A DNA stretch of 64,000 nucleotides from an uncultured Clostridia bacterium. GTDB lineage: Bacteria > Bacillota > Clostridia > UBA1381. How positions within the stretch are numbered: the first letter of the stretch is position 1; each line of letters starts with the position of its first letter. The translations under genes and the position numbers were made by a program. Below are positions 16,361 through 25,852 of the stretch, in pieces. The DNA lies in NCBI GenBank assembly GCA_947626135.1, contig CANQQZ010000001.1, positions 106,132 through 170,131 of the forward strand, read 5' to 3'. The notes under the pieces are model-generated. The model made no database searches and was not told where the DNA came from. It was given only the letters and a program-made list of their open reading frames with translations.

Positions 16361-19354
16361 ATGATGAAAATGAAAAAAATTATCGCGGCTGTATCCGCCG
16401 CGGCGATGTGCATAACGGCAGCTGTTCCCGCGCTTGCGGCGGACATGCCGGCGGTGGGTCAAAGCCTTGCGGCAGGCGGCAGCGCTGAGACGGCTGCCGA
16501 AACGCAAAAGCTTATAGATTCACGTCCGGACATACAGCGTCCTATGGAGAATATCGACCGCGGACTTGTCGCTGTTACGGTTGATAAAACCGTGTTTGTG
16601 TCGTGGCGCTGGCTCGGCACGGAAAGCGCGGACACAAAGTATAATCTGTACCGTGACGGACAGTTAGTGAATCCGGAGCCGATGAACGCAACGAATTACA
16701 CTGATATCAATCCCGGCAGGTCATATCAGGTAGCGCCTGTTGTAAACGGTCAGGAGGGAGAGAAGTGCGCGGCGGTAACGCCGTGGGCGGACGACTATAT
16801 TGATATTCCGATAGAGAAGCCCGAGCCGAATACTGTAAACGGAGAGGAATATACATATTCCGCGGGCGACGCTTCGGCGGCGGATCTGGACGGCGACGGA
16901 CAATATGAAATCGTTCTTAAATGGGATCCCTCCAATGCCAAGGACGCGGCGCAGGAGGGCTTTACGGGCGAGTGTATCCTTGACGCGTATGAAACGGACG
17001 GAACGCGTATGTGGCGTATTAATATGGGGCCGAATATCCGTTCCGGACAGCATGATACGCAGTTCATGGTATACGATTTCGATATGGACGGCAAGGCTGA
17101 AATGGCTTGCCGTACAGCAGACGGTACGATTGCCGGAGACGGCACTGTTATAGGCAATGAAAAAGCGAATTATGCGGTTGAAAATAACGGCAAGAACCTC
17201 ACCGGTCCGCTGTTCCTTACCGTGTTTGACGGCGAGGACGGCACGATTATCGACACTGTTGATTATGACCCGCAGATCACAGGCACCACAAAGGACGGCG
17301 TTGAATGGGATATAACCGCGTGGGGCGACAGCTACGGCAACCGTTCGGAGCGTTATCTGGCGGGTATAGGATATCTTGACGGCGAAAGACCAAGCATGGT
17401 ATTCTGCCGCGGTTATTATACAGGTTCGGAGGGAAATGTCGGCGGCAGAACCGTTATGGCGGCGTATGATTTGAAGGATAAAAAATTAGTACAGAAATGG
17501 CGCTTTGATACGATGGACTATAAGAATCAGTACATCGGACAGGGCAATCATTCGATGTCGCTTGCCGATGTTGATTATGACGGCTGCGATGAGATCATAT
17601 ACGGCTCTCTCGCGGTTGACAACGACGGCACGCCGATGTACTCGACCGGCTTAGGTCACGGTGATGCTCAGCATGTCGCGGATCTTGATCCGTCAAGACC
17701 GGGACTTGAGGTATATTCGTGCCATGAGGATAAGGGATCGGCTTACGGTTACGAAATGCGCGATGCGCGCACCGGCGAAATCCTCTACGGTATGAAAACC
17801 GAAACCGATAACGGACGCGGTGCGGCGGACGACATCGATCCGAATTATCCCGGCGCGGAGGGCTGGTCGGCTGCGGGAGTGCTCACCACATCAAAGGGCG
17901 AGGTTATTTCGACAAGCTACACTATGGCTGCGAACTTCTTTGCATGGTGGGACGGCGATCTCGGGCGCGAGGTTCAGGACGGCATTTATATAGGCAAATG
18001 GAACCACGATACCCAGAAAACCGATACGATATTTACAGCCGGAGGAACATACGCTGTAAACGGTACGAAGGCGAACCCGTCATTGACGGCTGATTTGCTC
18101 GGCGACTGGCGCGAGGAGGTAATATATCCGCTTAAGGACAGCAGCGCTCTTCGTCTGTTTACGACGACAACGCCCACGGGCTACAGAATACCGGCGCTTA
18201 TGCATGATATTCAGTACAGGAACCATGTCGCGCTGCAAAACGTATGCTATAATCAGCCGACGCACACGAGCTATTATTTAGGCTTTGATACGGAGACGAT
18301 TCCCGTGCCGCAGATCACGGTAAACGGTCAGAAAAATCCTGATCTGGCGAAGAAGTCATGGAATATTTCCGACTTGTACACAGGCGAAAACCTGACGCTC
18401 GTTGTCGGATGCCCGACAGCGCTTATTGAAGGTCAGCCCAAGCGTATCGATAACGATAATACGGCGGTAGTGCCGGAGATCGACGAAAACGACCGCACGC
18501 TTGTGCCCATACGCTTTATCGCGGAGGCATTCGGCGCCGAGGTCGAATGGATGCCCGAGACCCAATTTATCAGAATTACTATGCCAAACAACGATTTTGT
18601 GTCGATGACCGTAGGCAAAACGGAGTATGAAACAGGTTGTAAAGGTGGTCCGGTTACCTATACGGACGACCCTGCTCTGAGCGGCGGAACAAAAGATTCT
18701 TATGCGATTGAGGAATACAAGACTATGGATACAGCGCCGGTAATAAAGAATGACCGCACTCTTGTACCGCTTCGCGCAGTGGCGGAGGCGCTGGGCAAAA
18801 AGGTGTTCTGGAACGACGGGCTTATCGTGATTTCCGATACAGAGCAGCAGATGTCAGAAGCTTCCGCGGCTCAAATAAAGGCGGACGTAAAGTCTGCACC
18901 TGTGCCGGATAAGGTTGAGATTGTTGCGATAAACGGTACGGGCAAGAAATATTACGATAACCAGCTCGACGTTTATGGCGTTACAGCTACCGATAACGAC
19001 GGCAATCTTGAGCAGGGCGCGGTCGATCTTGACATAAACACACGCTGGTCGGCAAACGGTCCGAACATGCTGACGGTTGATTTGGGTTCCGAGCAGACGG
19101 TAACGGGTGTGTCAATAGCGATGTGGAAGGGCAGCGAGAGAACATATCCGTTCCTTATCGAATATTCGGCGGACGGCGAAACGTGGTCCGAGGCTCTGCC
19201 GAAAACGCAGAACAGCGGCGAAACGGAGGAATTTGAAAAGTATATGTTCCCGTCTCCGGTTAAAGCGAGATACATTCGTTACAACGGCGACGGCGATACG
19301 GTTGAGGGCAAAAACTACTGCCATATTTCCGAAATAGCGGTATTGGGCGAATAA
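16361..19354 (+). CDS. Secreted family 11 rhamnogalacturonan lyase with stalk and discoidin domains
   Basis: 997 residues. Signal peptide to about 28, then a PL11 catalytic region at about 45-665: RPMENIDRGLVAV at the start and repeated metal-binding DLDGDGQYE, DFDMDGKAE and DVDYDGCDE blades match YesW/YesX. Two copper-amine-oxidase-N-like stalk repeats follow (NDRTLVPIRFIAEAFGAEVEW and NDRTLVPLRAVAEALGKKVFW, about 700-830), then a C-terminal F5/8-type carbohydrate-binding domain (about 850-995). The enzyme cleaves the backbone of rhamnogalacturonan I outside the cell. It has no SLH repeats of its own. GGGAGGAG lies upstream of the ATG. Confidence 0.93.
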   Translation: MMKMKKIIAAVSAAAMCITAAVPALAADMPAVGQSLAAGGSAETAAETQKLIDSRPDIQRPMENIDRGLVAVTVDKTVFVSWRWLGTESADTKYNLYRDGQLVNPEPMNATNYTDINPGRSYQVAPVVNGQEGEKCAAVTPWADDYIDIPIEKPEPNTVNGEEYTYSAGDASAADLDGDGQYEIVLKWDPSNAKDAAQEGFTGECILDAYETDGTRMWRINMGPNIRSGQHDTQFMVYDFDMDGKAEMACRTADGTIAGDGTVIGNEKANYAVENNGKNLTGPLFLTVFDGEDGTIIDTVDYDPQITGTTKDGVEWDITAWGDSYGNRSERYLAGIGYLDGERPSMVFCRGYYTGSEGNVGGRTVMAAYDLKDKKLVQKWRFDTMDYKNQYIGQGNHSMSLADVDYDGCDEIIYGSLAVDNDGTPMYSTGLGHGDAQHVADLDPSRPGLEVYSCHEDKGSAYGYEMRDARTGEILYGMKTETDNGRGAADDIDPNYPGAEGWSAAGVLTTSKGEVISTSYTMAANFFAWWDGDLGREVQDGIYIGKWNHDTQKTDTIFTAGGTYAVNGTKANPSLTADLLGDWREEVIYPLKDSSALRLFTTTTPTGYRIPALMHDIQYRNHVALQNVCYNQPTHTSYYLGFDTETIPVPQITVNGQKNPDLAKKSWNISDLYTGENLTLVVGCPTALIEGQPKRIDNDNTAVVPEIDENDRTLVPIRFIAEAFGAEVEWMPETQFIRITMPNNDFVSMTVGKTEYETGCKGGPVTYTDDPALSGGTKDSYAIEEYKTMDTAPVIKNDRTLVPLRAVAEALGKKVFWNDGLIVISDTEQQMSEASAAQIKADVKSAPVPDKVEIVAINGTGKKYYDNQLDVYGVTATDNDGNLEQGAVDLDINTRWSANGPNMLTVDLGSEQTVTGVSIAMWKGSERTYPFLIEYSADGETWSEALPKTQNSGETEEFEKYMFPSPVKARYIRYNGDGDTVEGKNYCHISEIAVLGE

Positions 19355-19364
19355 TGAAAATATA

Positions 19365-19397
19365 CACAAAAAAGGGGCATCCGCCCCTTTTTTGTGT
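19365..19397. terminator. Bidirectional terminator
   Basis: A 14-bp stem (CACAAAAAAGGGGC / GCCCCTTTTTTGTG) with a 4-nt loop between the lyase and the convergent rqcH gene. Confidence 0.9.
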
Positions 19398-19410
19398 TAT
19401 GCCTGTTCGG

Positions 19411-21162
19411 CTAATCTGCCGATTTGATTTCGGTATGAGGAGAAGGCGTCACATAGACAGTATTGTAATGCTCATAAATTACCATACCGGGTTTTGCTCC
19501 GTTCGGCTTTTTTACATTTTTGACCTGAGTATAGTCTACCGGTACCTGCGATGAGGAACGAGCCTTGGAATAGTACGCGGCAATTTCGGCAGCGGCGCGC
19601 ATGACTGCTTCGGGAACGTCCTTATCAAGCCCGAGCTTTATAACAGTGTGCGAGCCGTGGATATTTTTCGTATGGAACCATATATCCAAGGAATTAGCCA
19701 TGCGAAGTGTCAGATAGTCGTTTTGAGTATTATTCCTGCCGACATAAATATCAAATCCGCCGGATATAAAATGCATCGGTTTAGACGAGGATTGTGACTT
19801 GCCGCGCGCGGCAGCAGCACGTCCGCTTATATAACCCTCGTTTGTAAGCTCTGTACGGATTGCGTTCAAATCGTTTTCCGTCTCAGCCATTTCAAGCGCT
19901 GCGAGCGCGCTTTCGAGATAATCAAGCTCACCGCGCGTTATTTTAAGCTGTTTTGAAGCTTCGATCCGCGCGTTTTTCGCCTTGGTATATTTTTTGTAAT
20001 ATCTTTGCGCGTTTTGCGCGGGCGAGAGAGAGCGGTCGAGGGGGATGATTACCTGCGGGGCTCCGTCCTCATAATAATTTTCGGCGCAAAGATTGGCGTC
20101 GCCGTCCTTGATCCTATATATATTGGCGGTTATCAATTCCCCGAAAATTTTGTATTGCCCGCATTTTTCGGCGTCACATAAAGTTTTTTCAAGAATGATG
20201 AGCTTTTTCGCGGCGCGCTCGATGTTTACGTTCAGGAGTTTTGATAAATCCGCGCTTTTCTGTTTCATGCGCTCCTTCATATCGCGCACGGAATAAAAGT
20301 CGTCAACAAGAGCGTTCATGCTGTCGTATTCCTTGACATTCGCCGCATTTCCGTATTGCGTTATACGAATTGCCGCGAAATCAAACGGTTTTCCGGAAGC
20401 ATCCGTAATCATGCACGGACTGAAGCTGCCGCATTTTACATCCGACGCTATACGGGATAGCTCAGCACCGATTTTTTTTGACAAATCCATATCGGAATCA
20501 TCCGCCGCCGTGCCGGAGCGGGTAAGGGCACGGTGAACCGCTTCGCGCGCGATAATAGGCGATATGCCGGAAATTGCTTTCATTACAGCCTTATCAGCAC
20601 TCTCCGCTTGCGAAAAATCAACAGCTTCCTTTACGTTAAATTCAGTAAGGGGAATTTTATCCTGTGCGGGCGGAGCGGCGTAAAGCATCCCCGGCAGTAT
20701 TTGCCGCACTGAACTGACTGAAAAATCGACCCGTTTAATAGAATCGAGAATTTTCATGTCGGCGTCGGTTAAAATAATGTTTGAATGGCGTCCCATAATT
20801 TCTGTTATCAGATATTTAACTGTCAAATCACCGAGCTCGTCATAGCTCTCGATGCATATTTTTATTATGCGCTCAAAGCCGTCCTGTGTTACGGAAATAA
20901 TTTTTCCGCTTCCGATATGTTTACGCAAAAGCATACAGAACATCGGCGCCGCCGCGGGATTTTTCTTGGATATTTTCGTGAAATGTACGCGCGGATTGGA
21001 CGGCGAAGCGCTGAGCGCCAGACGGTGGTTTTCGGTCAGGGTTCTTATGCTCAGTACAAGCTCGTCGCGTTCGGGCTGTGATATTTTATCGATTCTGCCG
21101 CCGGTTATGGTTTCCGACAGCTCCTTTACTATGCAGCGCACTGCAATTGCGTCAAGCGCCAT
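19411..21162 (-). CDS. rqcH: Ribosome quality-control factor RqcH (NFACT family)
   Basis: 583 residues, usual length. NFACT-N domain starts MALDAIAVRCIVKEL with GGRIDKI; helix-hairpin-helix and long coiled coil in the middle (about 270-430); C-terminal NFACT-R domain with GGFDIYVGRNNTQND and WFHTKNIHGSH. RqcH binds stalled 50S-peptidyl-tRNA complexes and directs alanine tailing; older annotation calls it fibronectin-binding protein. Monocistronic with its own promoter, divergent from the his genes. Confidence 0.95.
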   Translation of the reverse strand: MALDAIAVRCIVKELSETITGGRIDKISQPERDELVLSIRTLTENHRLALSASPSNPRVHFTKISKKNPAAAPMFCMLLRKHIGSGKIISVTQDGFERIIKICIESYDELGDLTVKYLITEIMGRHSNIILTDADMKILDSIKRVDFSVSSVRQILPGMLYAAPPAQDKIPLTEFNVKEAVDFSQAESADKAVMKAISGISPIIAREAVHRALTRSGTAADDSDMDLSKKIGAELSRIASDVKCGSFSPCMITDASGKPFDFAAIRITQYGNAANVKEYDSMNALVDDFYSVRDMKERMKQKSADLSKLLNVNIERAAKKLIILEKTLCDAEKCGQYKIFGELITANIYRIKDGDANLCAENYYEDGAPQVIIPLDRSLSPAQNAQRYYKKYTKAKNARIEASKQLKITRGELDYLESALAALEMAETENDLNAIRTELTNEGYISGRAAAARGKSQSSSKPMHFISGGFDIYVGRNNTQNDYLTLRMANSLDIWFHTKNIHGSHTVIKLGLDKDVPEAVMRAAAEIAAYYSKARSSSQVPVDYTQVKNVKKPNGAKPGMVIYEHYNTVYVTPSPHTEIKSAD

Positions 21163-21226
21163 GTTTATTTCTCCTTTTTTCAGGCATTGTAAAAATCAAT
21201 GCGGAGGGTGTCTTTGTACGGCTGAC

Positions 21227-21255
21227 ATTATATCATACCGGAAAGGATTTTACAA
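21227..21255 (-). promoter_or_regulatory. rqcH promoter
   Basis: Minus strand TTGTAA, 17-nt spacer, TATAAT with extended TG, about 65 nt before the start codon. Confidence 0.7.
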
Positions 21256-21350
21256 GCGTTTTAACCGATTGCGGGACGTGATAAAATTTTTTTTAACACG
21301 GCGTTCACAAAATATTTACTAAAAATTACAATCTTTCGCCGTTATGGGGG

Positions 21351-21379
21351 TTGATAAAAAAGAATAAACGTGGTAATAT
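21351..21379 (+). promoter_or_regulatory. Promoter of the his genes
   Basis: TTGATA, 17-nt spacer, TAATAT with extended TG, 38 nt before hisC. No T-box or attenuator is visible in this short leader. Confidence 0.7.
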
Positions 21380-21417
21380 AGCATATTAGGAAGAATTTTC
21401 GGAAAGGAATCACATAA

Positions 21418-22482
21418 ATGGGCAGCCTCAGCGATAATTTCAGAAGCATCAAGCCGTATGTACCGGGCGAGCAGCCTCGGGATACGGAGAGAATAAAATT
21501 GAATACAAATGAGAATCCTTACCCGCCGACGCCTATGACGGCACGGGAGCTCGGACGGCTTGACCCGTCGGCGTTTAATCTTTATCCGGATCCGGAGGCG
21601 TCGGAGCTTACGGAGGCGATTGCCGCTTACCACGGATTACAACCGGAAAATGTGTTTGCGGGCGTCGGTTCAGATGATGTTTTGGCAAATTGCTTTATGG
21701 CGTTTTTCAACTCCGGCAGACCTATACTGTTCCCGGACATAACATACGCATTTTACGAGGTGTGGGCGGATTTATTTAAAATAAAATATGAGAAGGTGCC
21801 GCTCGACGGCGAACTCAGAATAGTAAAGGATGATTATCTGCGTGAAAACGGCGGGATAATCTTTCCAAACCCGAATGCGCCGACGGGAATTTGTATGGGA
21901 CTTGACGACATACGTGCGATAGCGGAATATAACAGCGACGTTGTCGTTATAGTGGACGAGGCGTATATTGATTTCGGAGGTGAAACGGCGCTGGAGTTGC
22001 TTAAGGAATACGGCAATCTTATCATAACGCGCACATTTTCAAAATCGCGTTCTATGGCGGGTATGCGGATAGGCTACGCGCTCGCGGGAGAAGAGTTGAT
22101 TTTGCAGCTGAAAAAAATAAAAAATTCGTATAATTCCTATACAATGTCTTCCGCGGCGATAAAACTGGGCGCGGCGGCAATGGCTGACGAGGAATATTTC
22201 AGATCGACCATCGAAAAAATTAAGCGGACGCGCGAAAGCGCGGCTCAAAGGCTCAGGGAGCTCGGATTTCATCTGACAAACTCGGAAAGTAATTTTCTGT
22301 TTGCCTCGCATAAAAAAATATCCGCGAAAAAAATTTTTGAGGAGCTAAAAAAAAGACGTATATATGTCCGCTATTTTGATAAACCGCGTATAGATAATTA
22401 TATCAGGATAACTGTCGGCACGGACGCGGAAATGGATGCGCTTATCGATGCTCTGACGCGTATACTGGAGGATGAAAAATGA
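21418..22482 (+). CDS. hisC: Histidinol-phosphate aminotransferase
   Basis: 354 residues, fold type I PLP enzyme. Key elements: KLNTNENPYPP at the N-terminus, NPNAPTG, VDEAYIDF (Asp contacting PLP), and TRTFSKSRSMAGMRIGYA with the Schiff-base lysine. Converts imidazole acetol phosphate to histidinol phosphate. GGAAAGGAA precedes the ATG. The stop overlaps the next start (ATGA), as expected for a translationally coupled his operon. Confidence 0.93.
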   Translation: MGSLSDNFRSIKPYVPGEQPRDTERIKLNTNENPYPPTPMTARELGRLDPSAFNLYPDPEASELTEAIAAYHGLQPENVFAGVGSDDVLANCFMAFFNSGRPILFPDITYAFYEVWADLFKIKYEKVPLDGELRIVKDDYLRENGGIIFPNPNAPTGICMGLDDIRAIAEYNSDVVVIVDEAYIDFGGETALELLKEYGNLIITRTFSKSRSMAGMRIGYALAGEELILQLKKIKNSYNSYTMSSAAIKLGAAAMADEEYFRSTIEKIKRTRESAAQRLRELGFHLTNSESNFLFASHKKISAKKIFEELKKRRIYVRYFDKPRIDNYIRITVGTDAEMDALIDALTRILEDEK

Positions 22483-23279
22483 TTTGTGATTTCCATACGC
22501 ACTCGTATTTTTCCGGAGACAGCTCCGAGCTGCCTTCAAAAATGCTTGATACGGCGATCGAAAAGGGAATGAAGAGCATATGCTTTACAGACCATCAGGA
22601 CTTTGACTACAACTACGATGCATTTGACTTTACGCTTGATTACGAGCGGTATTTTTCCGAGCTTTCGATACTCAGGGATGAGTACGCTTCGCGTATTAAC
22701 ATATTAATAGGCGTAGAAACAGGACTTGAGCCTCATTTATCGGAAAGATTAAAGGATTTCGTAGGCAAAAAGCCGTATGATTTTGTGATAGGCTCCACGC
22801 ATCTGATAAACGGAGCGGATCCGTGGTGTCCGGAGTATTTTGCCGAATACGGTGAAAAAAGGGGATTTGAAAAATATTTTGAATACGCGTTGCAATCCAT
22901 CAATGTATGTTCGGATTTTGACGTATACGGTCATTTGGATTATATCGTTCGGTATGCGCCGAATAAGGATAAATATTTTTCGTATGCCGAGTTTGCGGAT
23001 GTGATAGATGAGATATTGAAAAAGCTGATTTTTGCCGGCAAGGGTATTGAGCTTAACACAGGCGGCATATACAAGGGGATGGACCGCCCCAATCCGGCTC
23101 CCGAAATTATCCGCCGTTACCGTGAACTGGGCGGAGAGATTATCACAGTGGGTTCCGACGCGCATACAGCCGATAAAATAGGAATGGGCTTTAGCGAGGC
23201 GGAAAAAATATTGAAAAATGCGGGATTTGAATATTACACGATATTTTCGGGAAGAAAACCGCAGTTTATAAAGCTTTAG
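22479..23279 (+). CDS. hisJ: Histidinol-phosphatase, PHP family
   Basis: 266 residues. PHP metal sites: DFHTHSYFSGD at the N-terminus, FTDHQDFD, GVETG, and C-terminal GSDAHTADKIG. Dephosphorylates histidinol phosphate, the step between hisC and hisD, which matches its position; start overlaps the hisC stop by 4 nt. Also annotated hisK in some Firmicutes. Relatives in the PHP family have other substrates, but context makes this assignment strong. Confidence 0.9.
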   Translation: MICDFHTHSYFSGDSSELPSKMLDTAIEKGMKSICFTDHQDFDYNYDAFDFTLDYERYFSELSILRDEYASRINILIGVETGLEPHLSERLKDFVGKKPYDFVIGSTHLINGADPWCPEYFAEYGEKRGFEKYFEYALQSINVCSDFDVYGHLDYIVRYAPNKDKYFSYAEFADVIDEILKKLIFAGKGIELNTGGIYKGMDRPNPAPEIIRRYRELGGEIITVGSDAHTADKIGMGFSEAEKILKNAGFEYYTIFSGRKPQFIKL

Positions 23280-23294
23280 AGAGGACAGACGATA

Positions 23295-24593
23295 ATGAGA
23301 AAAGTAAGACTTACGCGGGACGCGATAAACGGCATTTTGGAAAATATGCTCAAACGAAGCCCGTCAAGCTACGGAGAATATGAGGCTGCCGTAGCGGAAA
23401 TTTTGAATGCCGTGAAAAGCGGCGGAGACGCCGCGGTTTTTGAATACACAAGAAAATTTGACGGGTTTGATTTAAATGCCGGGAATATCCGCGTAACGGA
23501 TGAGGAAACAGATGAGGCGCGCGCCCAGGTAGGCGGAGAGCTTCTGGATATAATAAGAAAATCAAAGGAAAACGTTCGTGCGTATCATATGCGTCAGCTT
23601 CAGAACAGCTGGTTTACAACGACGGATGAGGGCACTCTTTTAGGTCAGAAAATAAGCGCGCTTGACAGCGTGGGAGTTTATGTCCCCGGCGGAAAAGCGG
23701 CGTATCCGTCGTCGGTAATTATGAATATCATTCCGGCAAAGGTCGCGGGTGTAAGGAAAATCGTTATGACTACGCCGTGCGGCGCAGACGGAAAGGTTAA
23801 TCCGGTCGTTCTTGCCGCGGCGAAGGAAGCAGGAGCGGATGAGATTTATAAAATCGGAGGCGCTCAGGCGATAGGAGCGCTTGCCTTCGGCACTGAAAGC
23901 GTCCCGAAGGTGGACAAAATAGTCGGTCCGGGAAATATCTATGTCGCGCTTGCGAAAAAGGCTGTATACGGTTATGTAAACATTGATTCCGTAGCTGGAC
24001 CGAGCGAAATTCTTGTTATAGCGGATGAAACGGCGAACCCCGAATATGTAGCGGCGGACTTGCTGTCGCAGGCGGAGCATGACGAGCTCGCGTCCGCGGT
24101 GCTTATAACAGATTCCCCCGAGCTCGCCGAAAAGGTCAGCGCGGAGGCGGACAAGCTCGCGGCTCGTATGCCGCGCGAGGCTATAATAAGAAAATCGCTT
24201 GACGCGTTCGGATATATTCTTATCGCGGACAGCATTGACGACGCCGTGAAAACGGCGAATGAAATTGCCCCGGAGCATTTGGAAATTATCACGCGCAATC
24301 CGTTTGAGGTTATGACAAAAATCAAAAACGCGGGAGCAATATTCATAGGCGAGTACAGCTGCGAACCGCTGGGCGATTACTTTGCGGGTTCCAATCATGT
24401 GCTTCCGACAAACGGGACGGCGAAATTTTTCTCACCGCTGTCGGTGGATGATTTCATAAAAAAATCGAGCGTAATCTATTATTCGCGCAGCGCGCTTGAA
24501 CGGGTGCATGAGGATGTTATAAAATTCGCGGAATCCGAAAGGCTTACCGCTCATGCCAATTCTATGGCGGTTAGATTTAAGAAAAGGGATTGA
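23295..24593 (+). CDS. hisD: Histidinol dehydrogenase
   Basis: 432 residues, normal length. Recognised by GVYVPGGKAAYPSSVIMN, the GGAQAIGALAFGTESVPKVDKIVGPGN-type block, DSVAGPSEILVIAD, and DLLSQAEHDE with the Zn-binding Gln/His pair; Glu/His for catalysis in APEHLEI. Two NAD-dependent oxidations turn histidinol into histidine. GAGAGGACAG precedes the ATG; 15 nt after hisJ. Confidence 0.96.
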   Translation: MRKVRLTRDAINGILENMLKRSPSSYGEYEAAVAEILNAVKSGGDAAVFEYTRKFDGFDLNAGNIRVTDEETDEARAQVGGELLDIIRKSKENVRAYHMRQLQNSWFTTTDEGTLLGQKISALDSVGVYVPGGKAAYPSSVIMNIIPAKVAGVRKIVMTTPCGADGKVNPVVLAAAKEAGADEIYKIGGAQAIGALAFGTESVPKVDKIVGPGNIYVALAKKAVYGYVNIDSVAGPSEILVIADETANPEYVAADLLSQAEHDELASAVLITDSPELAEKVSAEADKLAARMPREAIIRKSLDAFGYILIADSIDDAVKTANEIAPEHLEIITRNPFEVMTKIKNAGAIFIGEYSCEPLGDYFAGSNHVLPTNGTAKFFSPLSVDDFIKKSSVIYYSRSALERVHEDVIKFAESERLTAHANSMAVRFKKRD

Positions 24594-24598
24594 TTTAT

Positions 24599-25183
24599 AT
24601 GAGAGAAGCAAAAATCAAGCGGACGACGGGCGAGACCGATGTTTCAATTAAACTTAATCTCGACGGCAGCGGAAAATACGATATCTCAACCGGAGTAGGA
24701 TTTTTTGACCACATGCTTGCCGGTTTTGCCAGACACGGATTGTTTGACGTTGATATAAAGGTCAAGGGAGATCTGGTTGTTGACGATCATCATACGATAG
24801 AGGATACCGGAATTGCGCTTGGCACGGCAATAAAAGAGGCTCTGGGAGATAAAAAGGGCATACGCCGCTACGGTTACAGTATTCTGCCTATGGATGAAGC
24901 GCTGATACTGTGCGCGGTGGATTTGTCGGGACGTGCGTATTATTCCTCTGATTTGACGTTTACATTTGAGAAAATGGGGGATATGAGCACGCAGATGGTG
25001 AGAGAATTTTTCTACGCATTATCAGGCGCCGCGGGTATGAATCTGCATTTTAAACAGCTTTCGGGACTTAATGACCATCACATTGCGGAGGGCGCGTTCA
25101 AGGCGTTCTCCAAAGCTCTTGACGCTGCCGTATCATATGACGGCAGAATCGACGGCGCGCTTTCGACAAAAGGCGTAATATAA
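24599..25183 (+). CDS. hisB: Imidazoleglycerol-phosphate dehydratase
   Basis: 194 residues from ATG 24599, 5 nt after the hisD stop, with AAGGGA upstream; the TTG at 24590 overlaps hisD and is unlikely. Manganese-binding histidines lie in FFDHML, DDHHTIED and LNDHHIAEGAFKA. Single-domain dehydratase; the phosphatase is the separate hisJ. hisG, hisZ, hisH, hisA, hisF and hisI do not follow, so they must be elsewhere. Confidence 0.95.
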   Translation: MREAKIKRTTGETDVSIKLNLDGSGKYDISTGVGFFDHMLAGFARHGLFDVDIKVKGDLVVDDHHTIEDTGIALGTAIKEALGDKKGIRRYGYSILPMDEALILCAVDLSGRAYYSSDLTFTFEKMGDMSTQMVREFFYALSGAAGMNLHFKQLSGLNDHHIAEGAFKAFSKALDAAVSYDGRIDGALSTKGVI

Positions 25184-25202
25184 AGTATACGGGAGTTTTG
25201 CA

Positions 25203-25835
25203 ATGACACAAAAAAGCAAATTTAAGCTGACATTTCAACTTGCGGCGGCTGTGATAGTTATTCTTGTGGTTCTCACGGTTGTTTGGGCTTTGCATAAGGG
25301 TGTACTGTCATCCCAGGATTCTTTCGTTAATTTTATACAATCTACGGGCAGCTTCGCGCCGATAGCGTTTTTTATTATAGAAACGATATCCGTAGTCATA
25401 TTAATATTGCCTTGCGCCGTAGGATATCCCGTCGCAACGGTCGCGTTCGGACCCTTCTGGGGATTTATGCTGAATGCCGCGGCAACGATTGCGGGTTCGC
25501 TTATTATATTCGCAATCGTTCGCAAATGGGGTCAGCCTATAGCGGAGGCGGCGGTGAAAAGAAAGAATTTTAAGAAATACGAGCGTTTTACAAACAGCGT
25601 TAGTCTCTTTGAAAAAATATTGGCGGGTGTACTTCTTGTGCCGTTTTTCCCGGACAATGTGCTTTGCTACATTGCGGGGCTTACAAAAATGAAATTCAAG
25701 CGGTTTGCAATTATAGTGGTGCTATTTAAACCGTGGAAAATTTTATTTTACACATACGGATCCGACTTCTTTATAGATAAATTCGGACATCTGTGGGGAG
25801 CCGCATGCCAGCTTATAGATAAGGTTATTGTTTAA
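25203..25835 (+). CDS. VTT-domain membrane protein (TVP38/TMEM64 family)
   Basis: 210 residues with about five hydrophobic segments. The VTT core is visible as LPCAVGYPVATVAFGPFWG and the paired re-entrant region around LLVPFFPDNVLCYIAGLTKMKF. Proteins of this DedA-related group are thought to act in membrane lipid handling. It follows hisB by 19 nt in the same direction and may ride on the his promoter, without functional relation. Confidence 0.87.
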   Translation: MTQKSKFKLTFQLAAAVIVILVVLTVVWALHKGVLSSQDSFVNFIQSTGSFAPIAFFIIETISVVILILPCAVGYPVATVAFGPFWGFMLNAAATIAGSLIIFAIVRKWGQPIAEAAVKRKNFKKYERFTNSVSLFEKILAGVLLVPFFPDNVLCYIAGLTKMKFKRFAIIVVLFKPWKILFYTYGSDFFIDKFGHLWGAACQLIDKVIV

Positions 25836-25852
25836 TTTAGGAGGTAATGGTT

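Noticed and set aside
23640-24398. 252-residue minus-strand ORF in hisD
   Set aside because: Antisense of a well-conserved enzyme.
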